DNA from: Ditylenchus dipsaci
Lineage: Eukaryota; Nematoda; Chromadorea; Rhabditida; Anguinidae
Assembly: GCA_004194705.1 (NCBI GenBank)
Contig: SADC01001303.1
Coordinates: 1-64,000, forward strand
Direction of reading: 5' to 3'
Length of the DNA: 64,000 bases
The notes under the pieces were generated by a model, which made no database searches, had not been told where the DNA came from, and saw nothing but the letters and a program-made list of their open reading frames with translations. Position 1 is the stretch's first letter, and every line of letters starts with the position of its first letter. The translations under genes were made by a program, and so were the position numbers. Positions 11,592 to 23,060 of this stretch are shown in pieces.

Positions 11592-11687
11592 ATAGCCATT
11601 CAAAAATGTATATTTAGGATTTCTTTGGCCGGAGAACATTATCTATACCTGGCCAAAATCGGGTTTTGACTATGTCTAACCCTTGCT

Positions 11688-13395
11688 CACAGCCCTTGGT
11701 CGAGATCGAGGTCGCGGTCGAGGTCGATGTGTCCTCACAGTCAAAAAACTCAAATAAAACGCTAGTAATTGATTAATTCAGTCCAAAAATGGCTTATTTC
11801 ATCTTTGTGAATGGTTTCAGGCCAATAATAAGTGGTTGATTTTGCTAAGACATGCTGTGAACATGTTTTTAGATGGTGGTTGACCCGTCTCACACTGCCC
11901 TGAACCGCTTCAAACCACCCGTAACCACACTCGCAACTCCCTAAACCTAATGCGAAAATTTAAAGTTATTTTGCACCCATAGGATTCGACTGAGCAACCT
12001 CAGTTATGAGTATATGATGCACTTCACCACCCTCTCGCCTTTTCAAGATCGCTCACAACCACTCCAGAGTGGCCAAAAAGCAAAATAATTGATATTTGGG
12101 GGTTCACTAAAGAGGGTAAACTTTTCGTGAAAAATCGATTGAGCAGATCAGAATTTCAGTTCGATGGGCTTAATCGCCCAAAATTTCAGATTTGTGATGG
12201 TTTGGAGTAGTTCAGGGTGGATTAGTGTCAAATTCCGGTCATTTACAACCAATTACTGTTGCCTGGAGTGGGTTCTGAGCAATCTTGCAATGAAGAGAGG
12301 CTTTGCCGGATTTTTAATTTTTTAGTCTGAACCAACCATACCAAGTGGTCGTCCTTGGAGCAATTTTCTTAGTTTATCGGGCTCCAAAATCTGTTTCTTG
12401 AACTAATTCGGACAAGCTGAAGATGGTTTGATAATAGTTAAATAAGGTTTTGTATGGTACTTTTTGAGTATTGGGCAATAATTGATTTTACCAAAAGCTC
12501 AAGAAGTCACCGAAGCTCAAGAAATATCCAACTAAACGTCATTTTAGCACTATCGAACCATCTTCAGCATGCCGAATCAGTCCAGAAAACAGGTTCTGGA
12601 ACAAAAAAATAATTTTTTTTTGCTACAAGTTGACGACCACTTTGGTTTGGTTCAGACTGAAAAATTGGACCAGACCAGCACATATTTTATCTTAAAAAAT
12701 TGATGCAGTTGTAGGTTATATAAATTATAAATTATAAAATTTAGCAGGCGGACTTATACTTCTGCAAATTTTTGTTAACTGAGGCAATCAGAAGAAAAAA
12801 AAATTGCGCAAAAAATCCACAGGGTGGACCAAGATATATATTTTTTTGCGTCGGCATGAACACATATAAAGCCCCCTCTTTTGGTAAGCCCCAAAAACAA
12901 TCATTTCTGGATTTGAGCAATTTTTTTGATGGTTCTAAGTAATTCTTACAGGAAGGGTATTGTTGTAAAGCTTTTATTTAATCATGGTCCAGGTTGCTGG
13001 TTCGAATCCCTTGGGTGCAAAATTTATTAAAAACGTTGCAAAATCGTGAGCTACGAAACCGAGACCCTGGCTTGCAGCCTTGTCGAGGTCGCGGTCGATG
13101 GTGCTCACACTCCTTGGTCGAGGTCGCGGTCGATGGTGCTCACACTCTGGTCGAGGTCGTGGTCGATGTCACGGTCGAGGTCATCAGGACAAAAATTTGA
13201 AAAAATTACAAATTTTGGGTATCGAAGGATAAATTTTTTAATTTCTTGCGTTTTTGTATCGTGCAGAACATTTTCCACATGACAAAGAATTGATTTGAAA
13301 AAATTGAATATCCACCGTGGTCGATGTGATATCGACCTCACATAGACCGTGCTCACACTCATATCGACCTCGACCTCGACAACCACTGTGAGCAA
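11688..13395. repeat. GTCGAGGTCG arrays, partly inverted
   Basis: Three GC-rich arrays occur at 11690-11745 and 13080-13190 (direct, GGTCGAGGTCGCGGTCGATG) and 13315-13390 (inverse, ATCGACCTCGACCTCGAC). Each is next to a GTGCTCACA or CTGTGAGC motif. The arrangement resembles the tandem-repeat ends of the T elements. M1 and a tRNA-type B box (GGTTCGAATCC, 13000-13012) lie between. Confidence 0.55.
12318..12662. mobile_element. M1: palindromic MITE, AAGTGGTCGTCC ends
   Basis: About 340 bp palindrome. The outer arms carry AGTGGTCGTC and GACGACCACTT; the inner arms carry GCTGAAGATGGTTTGATA and the inverse TATCGAACCATCTTCAGC. It is one of four full copies (29398, 40538, 42279), which share the same inner arms but differ by many substitutions. 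Confidence 0.75.
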
Positions 13396-14058
13396 AGCAT
13401 AAGGCAGTTTTAGACCGTGAAAACGATAGAAAATGTGTTTTGGCGTTCGGAAAGACATTTGGAGAGAATTTTTTTTCACTAAAATTTGACTTTTTGCCTG
13501 GGGGACCAAGGTTGAGCAACCCAAAGGATATCCAGGCAGGGCCGCAATTTGGGGGGGGGTGGTCGTAGGTAATTCCCCCCCCCGCCTTTTGGAAATACGT
13601 TACCCCCCCCTTGACCGTGAAAATTAGGCAAATTAACGCCCCCCCCCCCTTTTTGAGAAAGTTCAAAATGCGGCCCTGTATCCAGGTATCCTAAAAAGTT
13701 GTTTCTAGCAGTTATTAGTATTATCAGCCATTGCTGCGGATTAATAAGTAGCTTAGACATCGGCACCGGGATAGGAATAAAAAAGTTAGTCATTTAAACT
13801 TTCAACATAGTGGCACCGGCTTGACACCGAAGAAATTATGACCTAAAATTTCCTTGTAAATTGGCACGGCACCAGGCCGGTGCCGTGCCAATCTCCTTCT
13901 GCGGTATGTAGAAAGGGTTGAATGACTAATTCTTTTTATTCCTAGCGCAGTGCGATGTCTAGTACCTAATAATCTGCGGCACGGTCTGGGTAATAACGGG
14001 TGACATTAAAGTTCGGAACGGACTTTGATCGGCCTTTTTAACATTGGTTTTTAAATGA

Positions 14059-14131
14059 CTACCGTATATTCTAATAAGGACCATGGGCCTTATTTTTCAG
14101 CCCCTCTTCGGAGGTGGGCCTTATTGAAGGT
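14059..14131 (+). mobile_element. C2: single C-type terminus
   Basis: Begins TACCGTATATTCTAATAAGG, then a short palindrome around GGCCTTATTTTTCAGCCC. It lies about 170 bp upstream of the first pogo-like coding sequence, where the left end of an autonomous element would be. The matching right end was not found. Confidence 0.5.
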
Positions 14132-14296
14132 GGGCAATTATTTTTCAATATAAAAATGACAAAAAAATCTCTTTTTTCAAATGACATATATTTGAAAAGT
14201 AAAAGTATGAAAAGCATGAAAAATATTTTTTTTAATAATGATTTTTCTTGGCCGCCAGTGAAGTTACTTGATATTTCTCTTTCTCAATATTTCTGT

Positions 14297-14880
14297 TTTC
14301 GGTGAAAATGAGCGATCGGCCGGCTAACAGTATGCGCGCAGCAGCAAGAGCTCTCTCAGTTCCGGAAATCTGGCTTTGATGCAATATGGTCGTGATTTTT
14401 CAGCGGTTGTAGAAAAGAATTTCAGCAGAAAAAGCCAACGGCTAATTTCGAACTATGCAGATGAGCTCCAGCTACATCAGGACGAGGAAACGCAAAGAGA
14501 GAAGGAAGTTACACCACTTCGACGCTGCGACAAAGTTGAAGGCTATCAAACTGGCTCGTGAAAAAGTCAGCTAAATCAGGAGGGGAATTCAATATCAAAT
14601 TAGCAGCTCAAAATTCAACGTTGACAGAAAATGCGTCAGAAACTAAATCAAGTAAGAAGGTGAGCCGGAGCAAAAAGTGTACTCGACTACTCAAGATTTC
14701 TTGCGCAATGTGATCAAGGCTGACTGCATTTTCTCTGGCAAGCGAATTTTGGTGTGGGATGCCTTTGATGCGCACAAAAGCGTGTAAACATTGGCAGGGC
14801 TTAAAGAACTGGGCATCGAAGCAGCATTTATCTGGCGGTTTACAAAATTTATCCAAGTAAAATCTTTGAACTCTGAGCTT
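14297..14880 (+). pseudogene. decayed pogo/Tigger-like (DDE) transposase
   Basis: The N-terminal piece (about 14456-14570) encodes RKLHHFDAATKLKAIKLARE, matching the HTH start of pogo-like transposases. A later piece (about 14700-14855) encodes DFLRNVIKADCIFSGKRILV then WDAFDAHKSV, a TAA stop at 14787, then TLAGLKELGIEAAFIWRFTK and FIQ. The ILVWDAF.AH...L and I..FTK.IQ spacing matches the DDE catalytic region of pogo transposases. The in-frame stop and frame changes make it inactive. A 2.9 kb foldback (14916-17819) follows directly and may interrupt it. This is the only pogo-type transposase seen, so relatives of it may have mobilised the C or P MITEs (inference). Confidence 0.6.
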
Positions 14881-15522
14881 CTAAAATTACATCCTTAGGC
14901 ACCAAGACGTTTTTCCAACCCCAGCTGAATCCGGTCCATTTTTCTTGCCTTGTCCCCCGGAAACTGGACTTTTAGCAGAAATTCTGCTAATTTCCGCCGG
15001 AGGAAATTTTTTTAACCCATTTCGGCGACAGGTCGAGCTGATTTTTCAGGAACAGTTTCTCTTGAGTATGTCATCAGATTTAAAAAAAAATCAGCTTGAT
15101 CCGTCGCCCAAAATAGGGTTAAAAAAAGTCGGCGGACATTTAGTAGAATTTCTTCTAAATGTCGATTGTCTGTCCTCTTGCTGTTTTTTTTTCAGTTTTT
15201 AGGCAAAATCACTATTATCTGCTATAAGACCTAATGTGTACAGCTTATCAAGACAGTTTATCAAGAACATATTTATTTTTTCAAAAAATGAATTTGAGGA
15301 TATTTCTAATTTGGTTAGACAAAATGTAGGCAGTAAACATGGCCAGAAATGGCTCGAAATAGTGTACAGCAACGGAAGTTGACCAACAAACAATTTCCCC
15401 ACCTCATTTAGTGAACAATGCAAGCAAGAGTGTTGTAATGTAAAAGTGGGAAGCTACCCACTGCGCTACACGTGTAGAACTTATAGAAATAGTCGTAACT
15501 TTACCTATATGTAACATCTCCC

Positions 15523-16227
15523 TAGAGTACGGCGCCCCGAAATTTCGGCACGCCGAGCCGACAAGCCGACTCGAGCCGAAAATTTTCGGCGCGCCGAACC
15601 GAGCCGAAAGCTGAGAACCGAAAATTTCGGCGCGCCGAGCCGAAAACCAAAATTTCGGCGCGCCGAGCCGAATCGAAAATTTCGGCCACCGATCCGGGAC
15701 GAGATCGGATTTTCAGGCGAGATAGACCAATAAGTAAGCATAGGCAGTTTTATTGAACAAAAAACAAATTGACAACATTAAATCTCAATTTCTACAACAT
15801 TTTAATGATTTCTGGTGGCTCCTCTTTCTTGCTTTCGCTAGCCTTTTAAAAATTTCATCAGCTAATTCTGCTTTGACAATGATCAATTGGCCGCTGTTTG
15901 CTTACCCAGACGAGACCTAAGTGCCGTTGGTTAAAAAAAGGCTGGCTTTGAAGAAACATCTTTCCGATGCCACACTTGAGAGGAAATGGAGAGGTATGTA
16001 CGAGCAAGCATCCCATCATTGATACACTTGATCATGCCCAGGCATATCAGGTCTCGGCAACGAAGTTTCTTTTCGCTCAAATATCGGTTCACTCCTCCTT
16101 TAATCAAAAACGAAATTGAAGTAAGGCGCGCCGAAACCGAATTTTCGGCGCGCCGAACGAGCCGAAAGCTGAAAACCGAAAATTTTCGGGTTTCGGCTTG
16201 AAAAGCCGAAACGAGCCGTCAACCCTA
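15523..16227. mobile_element. GC-rich inverted-end element, possibly hAT-type
   Basis: Left end TAGAGTACGGCGCCCCGAAA followed by repeats of AATTTCGGCGCGCCGAGCCG. Right end has the inverse repeats then GAGCCGTCAACCCTA. The flanks ATCTCCC (left) and TCTCCC (right) give an imperfect 6-7 bp duplication. The inverted ends are far more GC-rich than the surroundings. Confidence 0.6.
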
Positions 16228-16480
16228 TCTCCCTTTTAAGTATGATGTATATTTCGATGGACTTATAATTAACGTTCGCAGGGCTAATAGGAACCAGAGT
16301 AAACACCCGCAAGGTGAGTCTCCATGTCAAACTCTTGTAGGTGTATCCAAATAAATGACATGGCATGAAATTATTAAAAATCGGATCGAATTTTTTTCAG
16401 TGAGTACCGCCACCTACTTCCTCCGTTTATTGTTAATACAACCACTTATTTGAAACGTCAATGGGAGGTCCGAATGTAAA

Positions 16481-16531
16481 TGAAATCATTGGGCTTTGCC
16501 CGCGTAGGTTCGAATCCTGCCGACTGCGCCA
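16481..16531 (+). pseudogene. 3' half of tRNA-Ser with genomic CCA
   Basis: TGAAATCATTGGGCTTTGCC followed by CGCGTAGGTTCGAATCCTGC and CGACTGCG matches the anticodon-arm end, long variable arm, T arm (GGTTCGAATCC) and acceptor strand of eukaryotic tRNA-Ser. The next three bases are CCA. Nuclear tRNA genes of animals do not encode CCA, so this looks like a reverse-transcribed mature tRNA end. The 5' half is missing. Confidence 0.6.
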
Positions 16532-17819
16532 GTGTTGTAATGTAAAAAGTGGGAAGCTAACCACTGCGCTACACGTGTAGACTTATAGAAATAGGTCGTA
16601 ACTTTACCTATATGTTAACAAAGAGAAAGCTTGAATAAGCTAACAAAACAAAAGAGGAAGAAACAAGACTACACCACAGTATGTTTTCACTACATACTGT
16701 GATTTCAAAAAATAGAAAGGAAAATTCTCAAAACAAAGCACAGGACAGGTTAAATTTTAGTCATAACAATAAAATTCATGTAGTAACCTTTCTAACAGAG
16801 CATCTGTGATTATATTTTTTGACTACGCTGAGTCGGTAGTTGGTCACCCCCAAAAATTAAGTCCCATCTAGCGTCCATCACTTTTTTGCCATAGGTTTTG
16901 AAGACTTTTGCCAATTGCCTGTGGTCAGTATACCGTTTTTCTGTTACACGGCACTCTATAATTAACTCGCATCCCCTCCCTAATAGCGAAATAACAATCA
17001 CTTTACTAGACAATAATTTGATTCAAATTAACAACTTTGGACAATCAAAGATTTATCGACGACAATAAAATATTTTGACCCTAGTGCCGAATCCGGTCCA
17101 TTTTGAACGACCTGCGACTCGCTATAAATTGTGACTCGCTACAGTTTTTTTCAAATTTGGCGCGTTTTGGTGCTCATCTGGGACTCACGTTTGAGCCCGT
17201 CCTAACGTGCGCTGGCCTACCCTTGGTAAGCCTAAGGCCTAATTTAAAAAGCTGAAAGAACATGCAGAAAACAGTCAAAAATGAAATTTAAAAATAAAAT
17301 TGTAGCGAGTTGCAATTTACGCCATTTTTAGCCTTGTCCCTGTTGCATTTTTACTTTAATTTTTTGTTGTTTTTTAATTATTTTTTTTAACTTTTTTTAA
17401 GGTAATAATGAGATTTTAGTTTGTGGATAAGAAATATCCCAAATTCATTTTTTGAAAAATAAATATGTTCTTGAAAACTGTCTTGATAAGCTGTACACAT
17501 TAGTCTTATAGAGATAATTAGTGATTTTGCCTAAAAACTGAAAAAAAAACAGCAAGAGGACAGACAATCGGACATTTAGAAGAAATTCTACTAAATGTCC
17601 GCCGACTTTTTTTAACCCTATTTTGGGCGACGGATCAAGCTGATTTTTTTTTAATCTGATGACATACTCAAGAGAAACTGTTCCTGAAAAATCAGCTCGA
17701 CCTGTCGCCGAAATGGGTAGTAAAAATTTTCCTCCGGCGAAATTTAGCAGAAATTTCTGCTAAAAGTCCAGTTCCGGGGACCAAGGCAAGAAAAATGGAC
17801 CGGATTCAGCTGGTGGTTG

Positions 17820-18864
17820 CACAGGCGAGTCGAGCCGTGAGCATAACAAAGTGTGACAACCATGCTCCACTCATAGAAGTAAATAACTTTTCTCAGTTGT
17901 TTTAACCTTACTCTGCCCCTGTGGCAAAAAGATGTTCATGATGAGCAAAGCAAATCTTGGTGAGGCTGTAGGTGTGGTTTATTCGCACTGGTCCGAGCCA
18001 TTTATTTGTGATTTATACAAGCAATTGTTTGAAGGAAAAACACGAAAAGGTTTTTACAGCTTAATTTAAATAACAAAATGAGAATTGAACTTTTACAGAG
18101 TACTGTTTAAAGCGTGTAACAAAAAGCATGCTTTCAAGCAAGATGTCACCACCCAAAAGAAACGGTCTTCTGTGGATCGGGGGAGGAGGAGAAGTGCACA
18201 GCAGAATCTAGCATTAAGCAGTTCTATCAAATCTTAAGCTTCCCATTAAAAAACACCGCAGTTAACACCATTTCAAAGTGATTAGTGGAATTGAAAAGTC
18301 AGGGTTTTTGGCATGAACTTCCCTGTACTATTGTAAGCTCTTAAACACACAGAGGACGTTTTGGTAATAATTTTGTTGTAAAGGTGTCCCATTAAAAGCC
18401 AAATCCGGTGGCGAACTTTTTTTAATTTCTATACAAAAAATATATTGCCCGTAGAAATACTTTTTCGTAAAAAGACTATTTATGCTGCTAAAATACTTAT
18501 CTGCCGTTACGCATATTTTTTTTGGCCGGGGTATCGGTATTTAATGATAGCTAAATTTTCTGAATCCTAATTTTATGTTTTGATGCGGAATTTTTTTTTA
18601 CTTTAGATCTTTTGAAAAAGATTTTACTCTCAAAACAAGATCCAGCTCCGGTAAGTTGGCTACAAATTTGTGTACGGTGATCATGCGTTTGAGTTTTAGA
18701 CCGGCTCTTCTAATTGAGGACACTTTCTTTGTTAGGAGGATAACGGATTTGGGGCACACGTGTCGTAGAGATTTTTAAATAAGGTGTTTCAGAAAGCCAT
18801 ATATTATTCACATCTCTCATCGCAACACAAAAGGAGTGAGTATATTTAAAGCGCTTGGAAAAAT
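17820..18864. other. stretch without a recognised gene
   Basis: There is a short open frame at 17933-18055 (MSKANLGEAVGVVYSHWSEP then FICDLYKQLFEGKTRK) that ends near a possible GT donor. It could be residual transposase, but I cannot assign it. The rest is AT-rich with no repeat I could pair. Confidence 0.3.
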
Positions 18865-19039
18865 TACAGTGAACTTCGATACTACGGTACAGTGTCCTCG
18901 ATATAGTGTAGATCTCGATATAGTGTATATTTTTCAACTCTATTTAGTCAGCTCTAAGCCAAGCTGGCTTAGAGTGTACCCATTAGTGTATATTTTTCCG
19001 ATCTTCGTGCGAGTACACTGATCGAGACAGTGGACTGTA
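18865..19039. mobile_element. P4: TA-flanked pogo-like MITE
   Basis: Starts TACAGTGAACTTCGATACTA and ends GATCGAGACAGTGGACTGTA. It contains repeated ATATAGTGTA units and sits 11 bp before C3. Confidence 0.6.
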
Positions 19040-19050
19040 ATAAAAGTTGA

Positions 19051-19180
19051 TACCGTATTCTTCCAATAAGGCGGCTGGCCGCCGCTTATCTTTCAAACCC
19101 CTAAAAATCTGAAAATTGCCAATCAAAATGAATTTTAGTCAAAAAATGAGGGGGGGGGCCTTATTAGAGGAAATACGGTA
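19051..19180. mobile_element. C3: TA-flanked MITE
   Basis: Starts TACCGTATTCTTCCAATAAG and ends CTTATTAGAGGAAATACGGTA; same family as C1, C5 and C6. Confidence 0.75.
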
Positions 19181-19699
19181 AGAGGTCTGTGGTGTATCTT
19201 TTAAGGGAGAGGTGGGGAGGAAACTTTATATACGCATCGCCTTAGTCACAGGTTCGACTACCACTGGCTGATAACCTTAGTTTTATCTACTTTTCTTTAC
19301 AAGTTTGGTATCAAAATTATCCTCACACTCTTGGCTGTCCAATAAGATCGTCAGCGCAGGGTTTCAAATCTACCGGAGTTACCTATAGGCTAAAATAACC
19401 TTAATTTCGAAAATCGATCGTTTTGGGATTTTTCTTTGACTGGTTTGGTTGATATTTTCTGACTTTTTTCTACAAGTCATATGTTTCATACATTAAAATG
19501 TAGGCAAGACTACAAGCTTTCATTTGAACTATCATACAGAGTAAAAAGTGATATGAGTTAGAATTAGAACTCAAAAAGCATCCAACGATGTCCAATTCCA
19601 TGCCATCCTACATAGGGCTGTCATTTGCTTTAATTCCCAAAGTTACGGCATTTGCTGACAGTAAAGAAGTGCTAAAAATCGATATTTTTTGGCCCTAGA

Positions 19700-19925
19700 A
19701 GTCAGTGAACTTAATAAAAAAATAAATAAAGCGTGCACCTAGGGGATCTGAACCTTCGACCCTATGCGATGCGTGTATAAAGTTTCCAACCCCCTTTAAA
19801 TTCAAAAATTTTCCCTCGATCATTGGACTTCTGACGGATTTTCCGCCACGTTTCTAATTTCAAATTTTAAAGAAATAAAAATTTCCAATGATCAAGTAAA
19901 ACCGAGTAGGAAGAGGTCAGTTTTG
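19700..19925. repeat. tRNA-like head next to a D-family fragment
   Basis: On the minus strand 19735-19790 reads GGTTCAGATCCCCTAGG, a B-box-like motif of tRNA-derived SINEs. At 19790-19925 is a short D-family palindrome ending ACCGAGTAGGAAGAGGTCAG, matching D2. Confidence 0.5.
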
Positions 19926-20132
19926 AATGAAAAATTTCTACATTTTAAAAAAGAACGCTTTGAATTTTTGAAGTAAAAAAGTCGTTTTATCCAGTGCTTT
20001 TTGCATTTTAAAAATTTGATCTGTATTTTCTAAAAGAGGACATCCTCAGCTTTCGTTTGGTGTACAACTCGTGCTCTGAAATGCAAACCCCACATTATCA
20101 TGTGAAATAAGTTTCATGCACTTTTCGCCGTG

Positions 20133-21376
20133 TACCGTATATCTTCTAATGAGACCCCCCCTTCTAATAAGGTCGCACCTCCAAAGAGGGTTGAAAATAA
20201 GGCCCCATGCGTCCTTATTAGAATATACCGTATTTACTCTAATTAAGCCCCGGGGTTGAAAATTTTCAACCCCTCTTTTTGGTGGGGCTTAAATTAGAGG
20301 GGGCTTAAATTATTCAACCCAGGGCACGTATTTCAAAAAGTACACTTGGGCAAAAAAAGTACAATTTGGTCATTTTTGTCAAAAAGTGTCATTTTATCCA
20401 GTGCCTATTGTTTTTTTCTAAAGGCCATTGCCGTCTCCGACAACGGTTGTCCCCGCAAATTCAATTTTTTCTTTATCATTGGATTTAAACGTACGAATTT
20501 TTCAAATTGGTTTCTGACAAAACTATGCCTAAAATTAAATTCTAGGCCTTGTGTTGTTAGAAAACAAGCTCAAAAATCCGCACAGAAGTCGAATGATTAG
20601 GCAAAAAAATTTAAATTGGCGGAAGACAATTCAAAACAAGTGGCAATGGCCTTTAAGCAGCTAAAAAAGGTTTATCAAAACTTCAAAAATAAAAAAGATT
20701 TTGGGTCCGAAAAAAGTACAATCTTTTAAAAAGTAGAGTTACGTTCCCTGATTTAACCTCATTTATCCCAACAAAAGTCAACAAACAAAGACCTTTTATT
20801 CCGGAACTGAAAATACAATGACTGAAATAAAAAACAATTTCAGAAACACAAATCAAAAATTTTTAGTTGTGAGAAACACCATAATTTTAAACTTTCAATT
20901 TTTGTCACTGTTTTGGCTATATATTATTGTTGGCCCGGTATTTTTATGAGTTAAAACCGTTATTCCTAAATATTTTGTAATTTTCGAAGTTTTTTTGAAA
21001 ATCCTTGGTGTCATTTAATAGAATATTAAATTCAATGTTAGATGAAATTAAATACTGTGTAAATGGTTATTCACCTAATTCACCTTCCACATAACACCAT
21101 TTAGAGTCGAAAAATTGAAGGCGAAAATTTTTGACCACTTTTGCTATAAGATGGTAAAAAAATTGCCTTGGTACCCCAAGCTGATTTTCTCCCTGAATAT
21201 GAGAAATGTTTAAAATTTAGGCTTAAGCTCAGCAATGGTAGACCAGCGTACGTTAGGAAGACCTCGAATGTTCCTCGAAGCTTTAAGAAGTATTTAAATA
21301 AATAAAAAGAGGCTAAAATTAGAGGCTAAAATTAGAGGGGCGGGGGCTTAAATTAGAGTAAATACGGTATACGGTA
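20133..21376. mobile_element. C4 interrupted by nested C5
   Basis: C4 starts TACCGTATATCTTCTAATGA (20133) and its other end reads CTTATTAGAATATA, cut at 20227 by C5. C5 (20226-21369) starts TACCGTATTTACTCTAATTA and ends TTAGAGTAAATACGGTA. The missing tail of C4 (TACGGTA) resumes at 21370-21376. C5 itself contains a D-family palindrome (20421-20655). Confidence 0.8.
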
Positions 21377-21779
21377 TTTGGCGTAAGATCTGGACTTTTA
21401 TCAGGTCTGTATTCAAACTTTCATAGGAAAAGTTCAAAATCTGATATTTATGACCTGCGTCTTCTTTTGATTTTACGTCAAATGGGCTAACAAAAATCTA
21501 CGAAAAATTGAAAAATCGATGGTGTCCATGGATAGGGTTGAACTTGTGACCTCAAGAAAATAGCTTCGGAGGTATCCACATACCCTTTTTGGGTAGTTTA
21601 GCTTGGTCCCCAATGCAAAGAGTCAAATTTTTTGGCCAATATTTTTTCCTCAAAAATACTCTTCCGCGCCCTGAAAGCATGTTTTCTATTATTTTATAAT
21701 GTGAAAGGCCTTAGAAGTGGTTAAAACGTGTTTTGAGAAACCCTCTTAAAATGTACTTGAGTCACAAAAAGTGACAAAC

Positions 21780-21960
21780 CTACCCCCGATGTAACGTACC
21801 CCTCGTTGTAATGTACCTCTTGGTCGGTCCCGAACAATAAAAATACCCCGACATAACGTACCCCTCACCATAACATACCGCTTGGTCAGTTTCGAACAAT
21901 AAAAATACACTCATTATAACTTACAGTCAATAAAAATTTGGGGGAAGTTGGGTATTGTCG
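21780..21960. repeat. imperfect tandem duplication
   Basis: Two copies, about 67 bp apart, of a block with TAACGTACCCCTC and GAACAATAAAAATAC. It lies directly upstream of GH25 relic B. Confidence 0.5.
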
Positions 21961-21996
21961 TTATTTTGTGTTAGTGTATTTAAATAACTTCCCCCG

Positions 21997-22755
21997 TTGC
22001 CGAAATTCGTGCAGAGTCAAGGAAGCTCCGAGGCTTTTGCAAATTTAGTTTTCAGGCGTATCGTAGTTATGCCAATTGACTGGAAAAAAGTTGTGGAGGA
22101 TGGAGTAAAAATGTCTGTAGCCAAGTGCACTGAAGGTGCTACTTTTGTAGACCCCCATTTGTTTACAACTTCAATGGCATGATCAGTGCAGATATTGAGC
22201 GTCGAGGAGCCTTCCATGTTTTCATGGGCAAGCCAACTGACTCTACTCCTGAAGAACAGTGCTTAAATATTGAGAAGACTTAAGTATGGTGCCCTTTGTT
22301 AAGAATAAGGATATTCTGAGCATTTCTGTTCAATGTGGTTAGTAAATATTTAACCTTTTTTTGTTTGGAATGTCATTTTTGAGAAAAATATCAATTGTTT
22401 AAACTTTGGTCTAAAAACCCAGATCGTACAATTTGAAATTTTAGATCCCAACAACACCTTAGAAAAAGGACAGTTTACTATGAAACTTATTAAATTCATT
22501 CAGAATATACAAATAGGAAGTTCACTGAACTAGTGATTGTCATTAGCAAAAACTCTTGGAATGGGCTTGTCAGTCGAGATTCCGACGAAATTTTCAGTCA
22601 TATGCCACTCTGGGTGGCTGATTCTAAGCCAAATGGTCAGCCAGACGTTCCTGAGACTTGGACTAGTCGTGGTAAGACTTGGAAGTTTGGCATTTCTCCA
22701 ACACCACTCAAATTGATGGCATTTAAATTGTGTGAATGCCGATGTGGAGCAATAA
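21997..22755 (+). pseudogene. GH25 lysozyme relic B
   Basis: Second copy of the gene at 3612/10210. Upstream exon (about 21997-22341): VVMPIDWKKVVEDGVKMSVA, KCTEGATFVDP, then after a one-base loss at CCCCA(A)TTTG, FVYNFNGMISADIERRGAFH and VFMGKPTDSTPEEQC. Intron about 22342-22444. Last exon (22445-22755): FTELVIVISKNSWNGLVSRD, then SHMPLWVADSKPNGQPD, with one base missing in TGGAAGTTTGG and another in GGCATTTAAATTG relative to copy A. It keeps TEG, which copy A lost, and loses frame where copy A is intact. Gene length is within the GH25 range. The independent breaks point to two separately decaying paralogues. Confidence 0.75.
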
Positions 22756-22869
22756 AATTATCAGCAACTGTCTACATTAATCTTTTAAAGTGTAAATTTG
22801 TTTAACCATTTAGATCAATAAATTAGTTTTGACTTCGCTATATTCAAAAAGTCATTTTCAGTATTTCTT

Positions 22870-23060
22870 TGACGAAACGATTAAAAACGATTTTCCGGCT
22901 CTTTCTTACATAAAAAATCGATTTAAAAAACTTTGACCAAAGTTTGACCTTTTGTCTTGGGGGACCAAGGCAAATAAAGATTTTGGTCAACCTTTTTTTC
23001 TTTAAAAAATCGATTTTTTGTAAGAAAGAGCCAGAAAATCGTTTTTAGTGTATAAAAGTT
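22870..23060. mobile_element. palindromic repeat with AAGAAAGAGCC arms
   Basis: Arms AACGATTTTCCGGCTCTTTC and GAAAGAGCCAGAAAATCGTT, inner ATCGATTT arms, and a central CTTGGGGGACCAAGG. Confidence 0.65.

Larger units (their letters stand above)
14916..17819. mobile_element. 2.9 kb foldback element with about 400 bp arms
   Basis: Left arm (14916-15315) starts CCAACCCCAGCTGAATCC. Right arm (17425-17819) ends GGATTCAGCTGGTGGTTG and mirrors it, including blocks such as CAGCTTGATCCGTCGCCC and GTACAGCTTATCAAGACAG. Inside are a nested GC-rich element (15523-16227), a direct repeat of about 80 bp (15438-15517 and 16531-16616) and a tRNA-Ser fragment. No transposase was found. Confidence 0.75.

Noticed and set aside
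13105..13793. Overlapping long minus-strand frames of over 100 codons
   Set aside because: They cross GTCGAGGTCG arrays and G-runs; composition is repetitive and frames end in low-complexity sequence.
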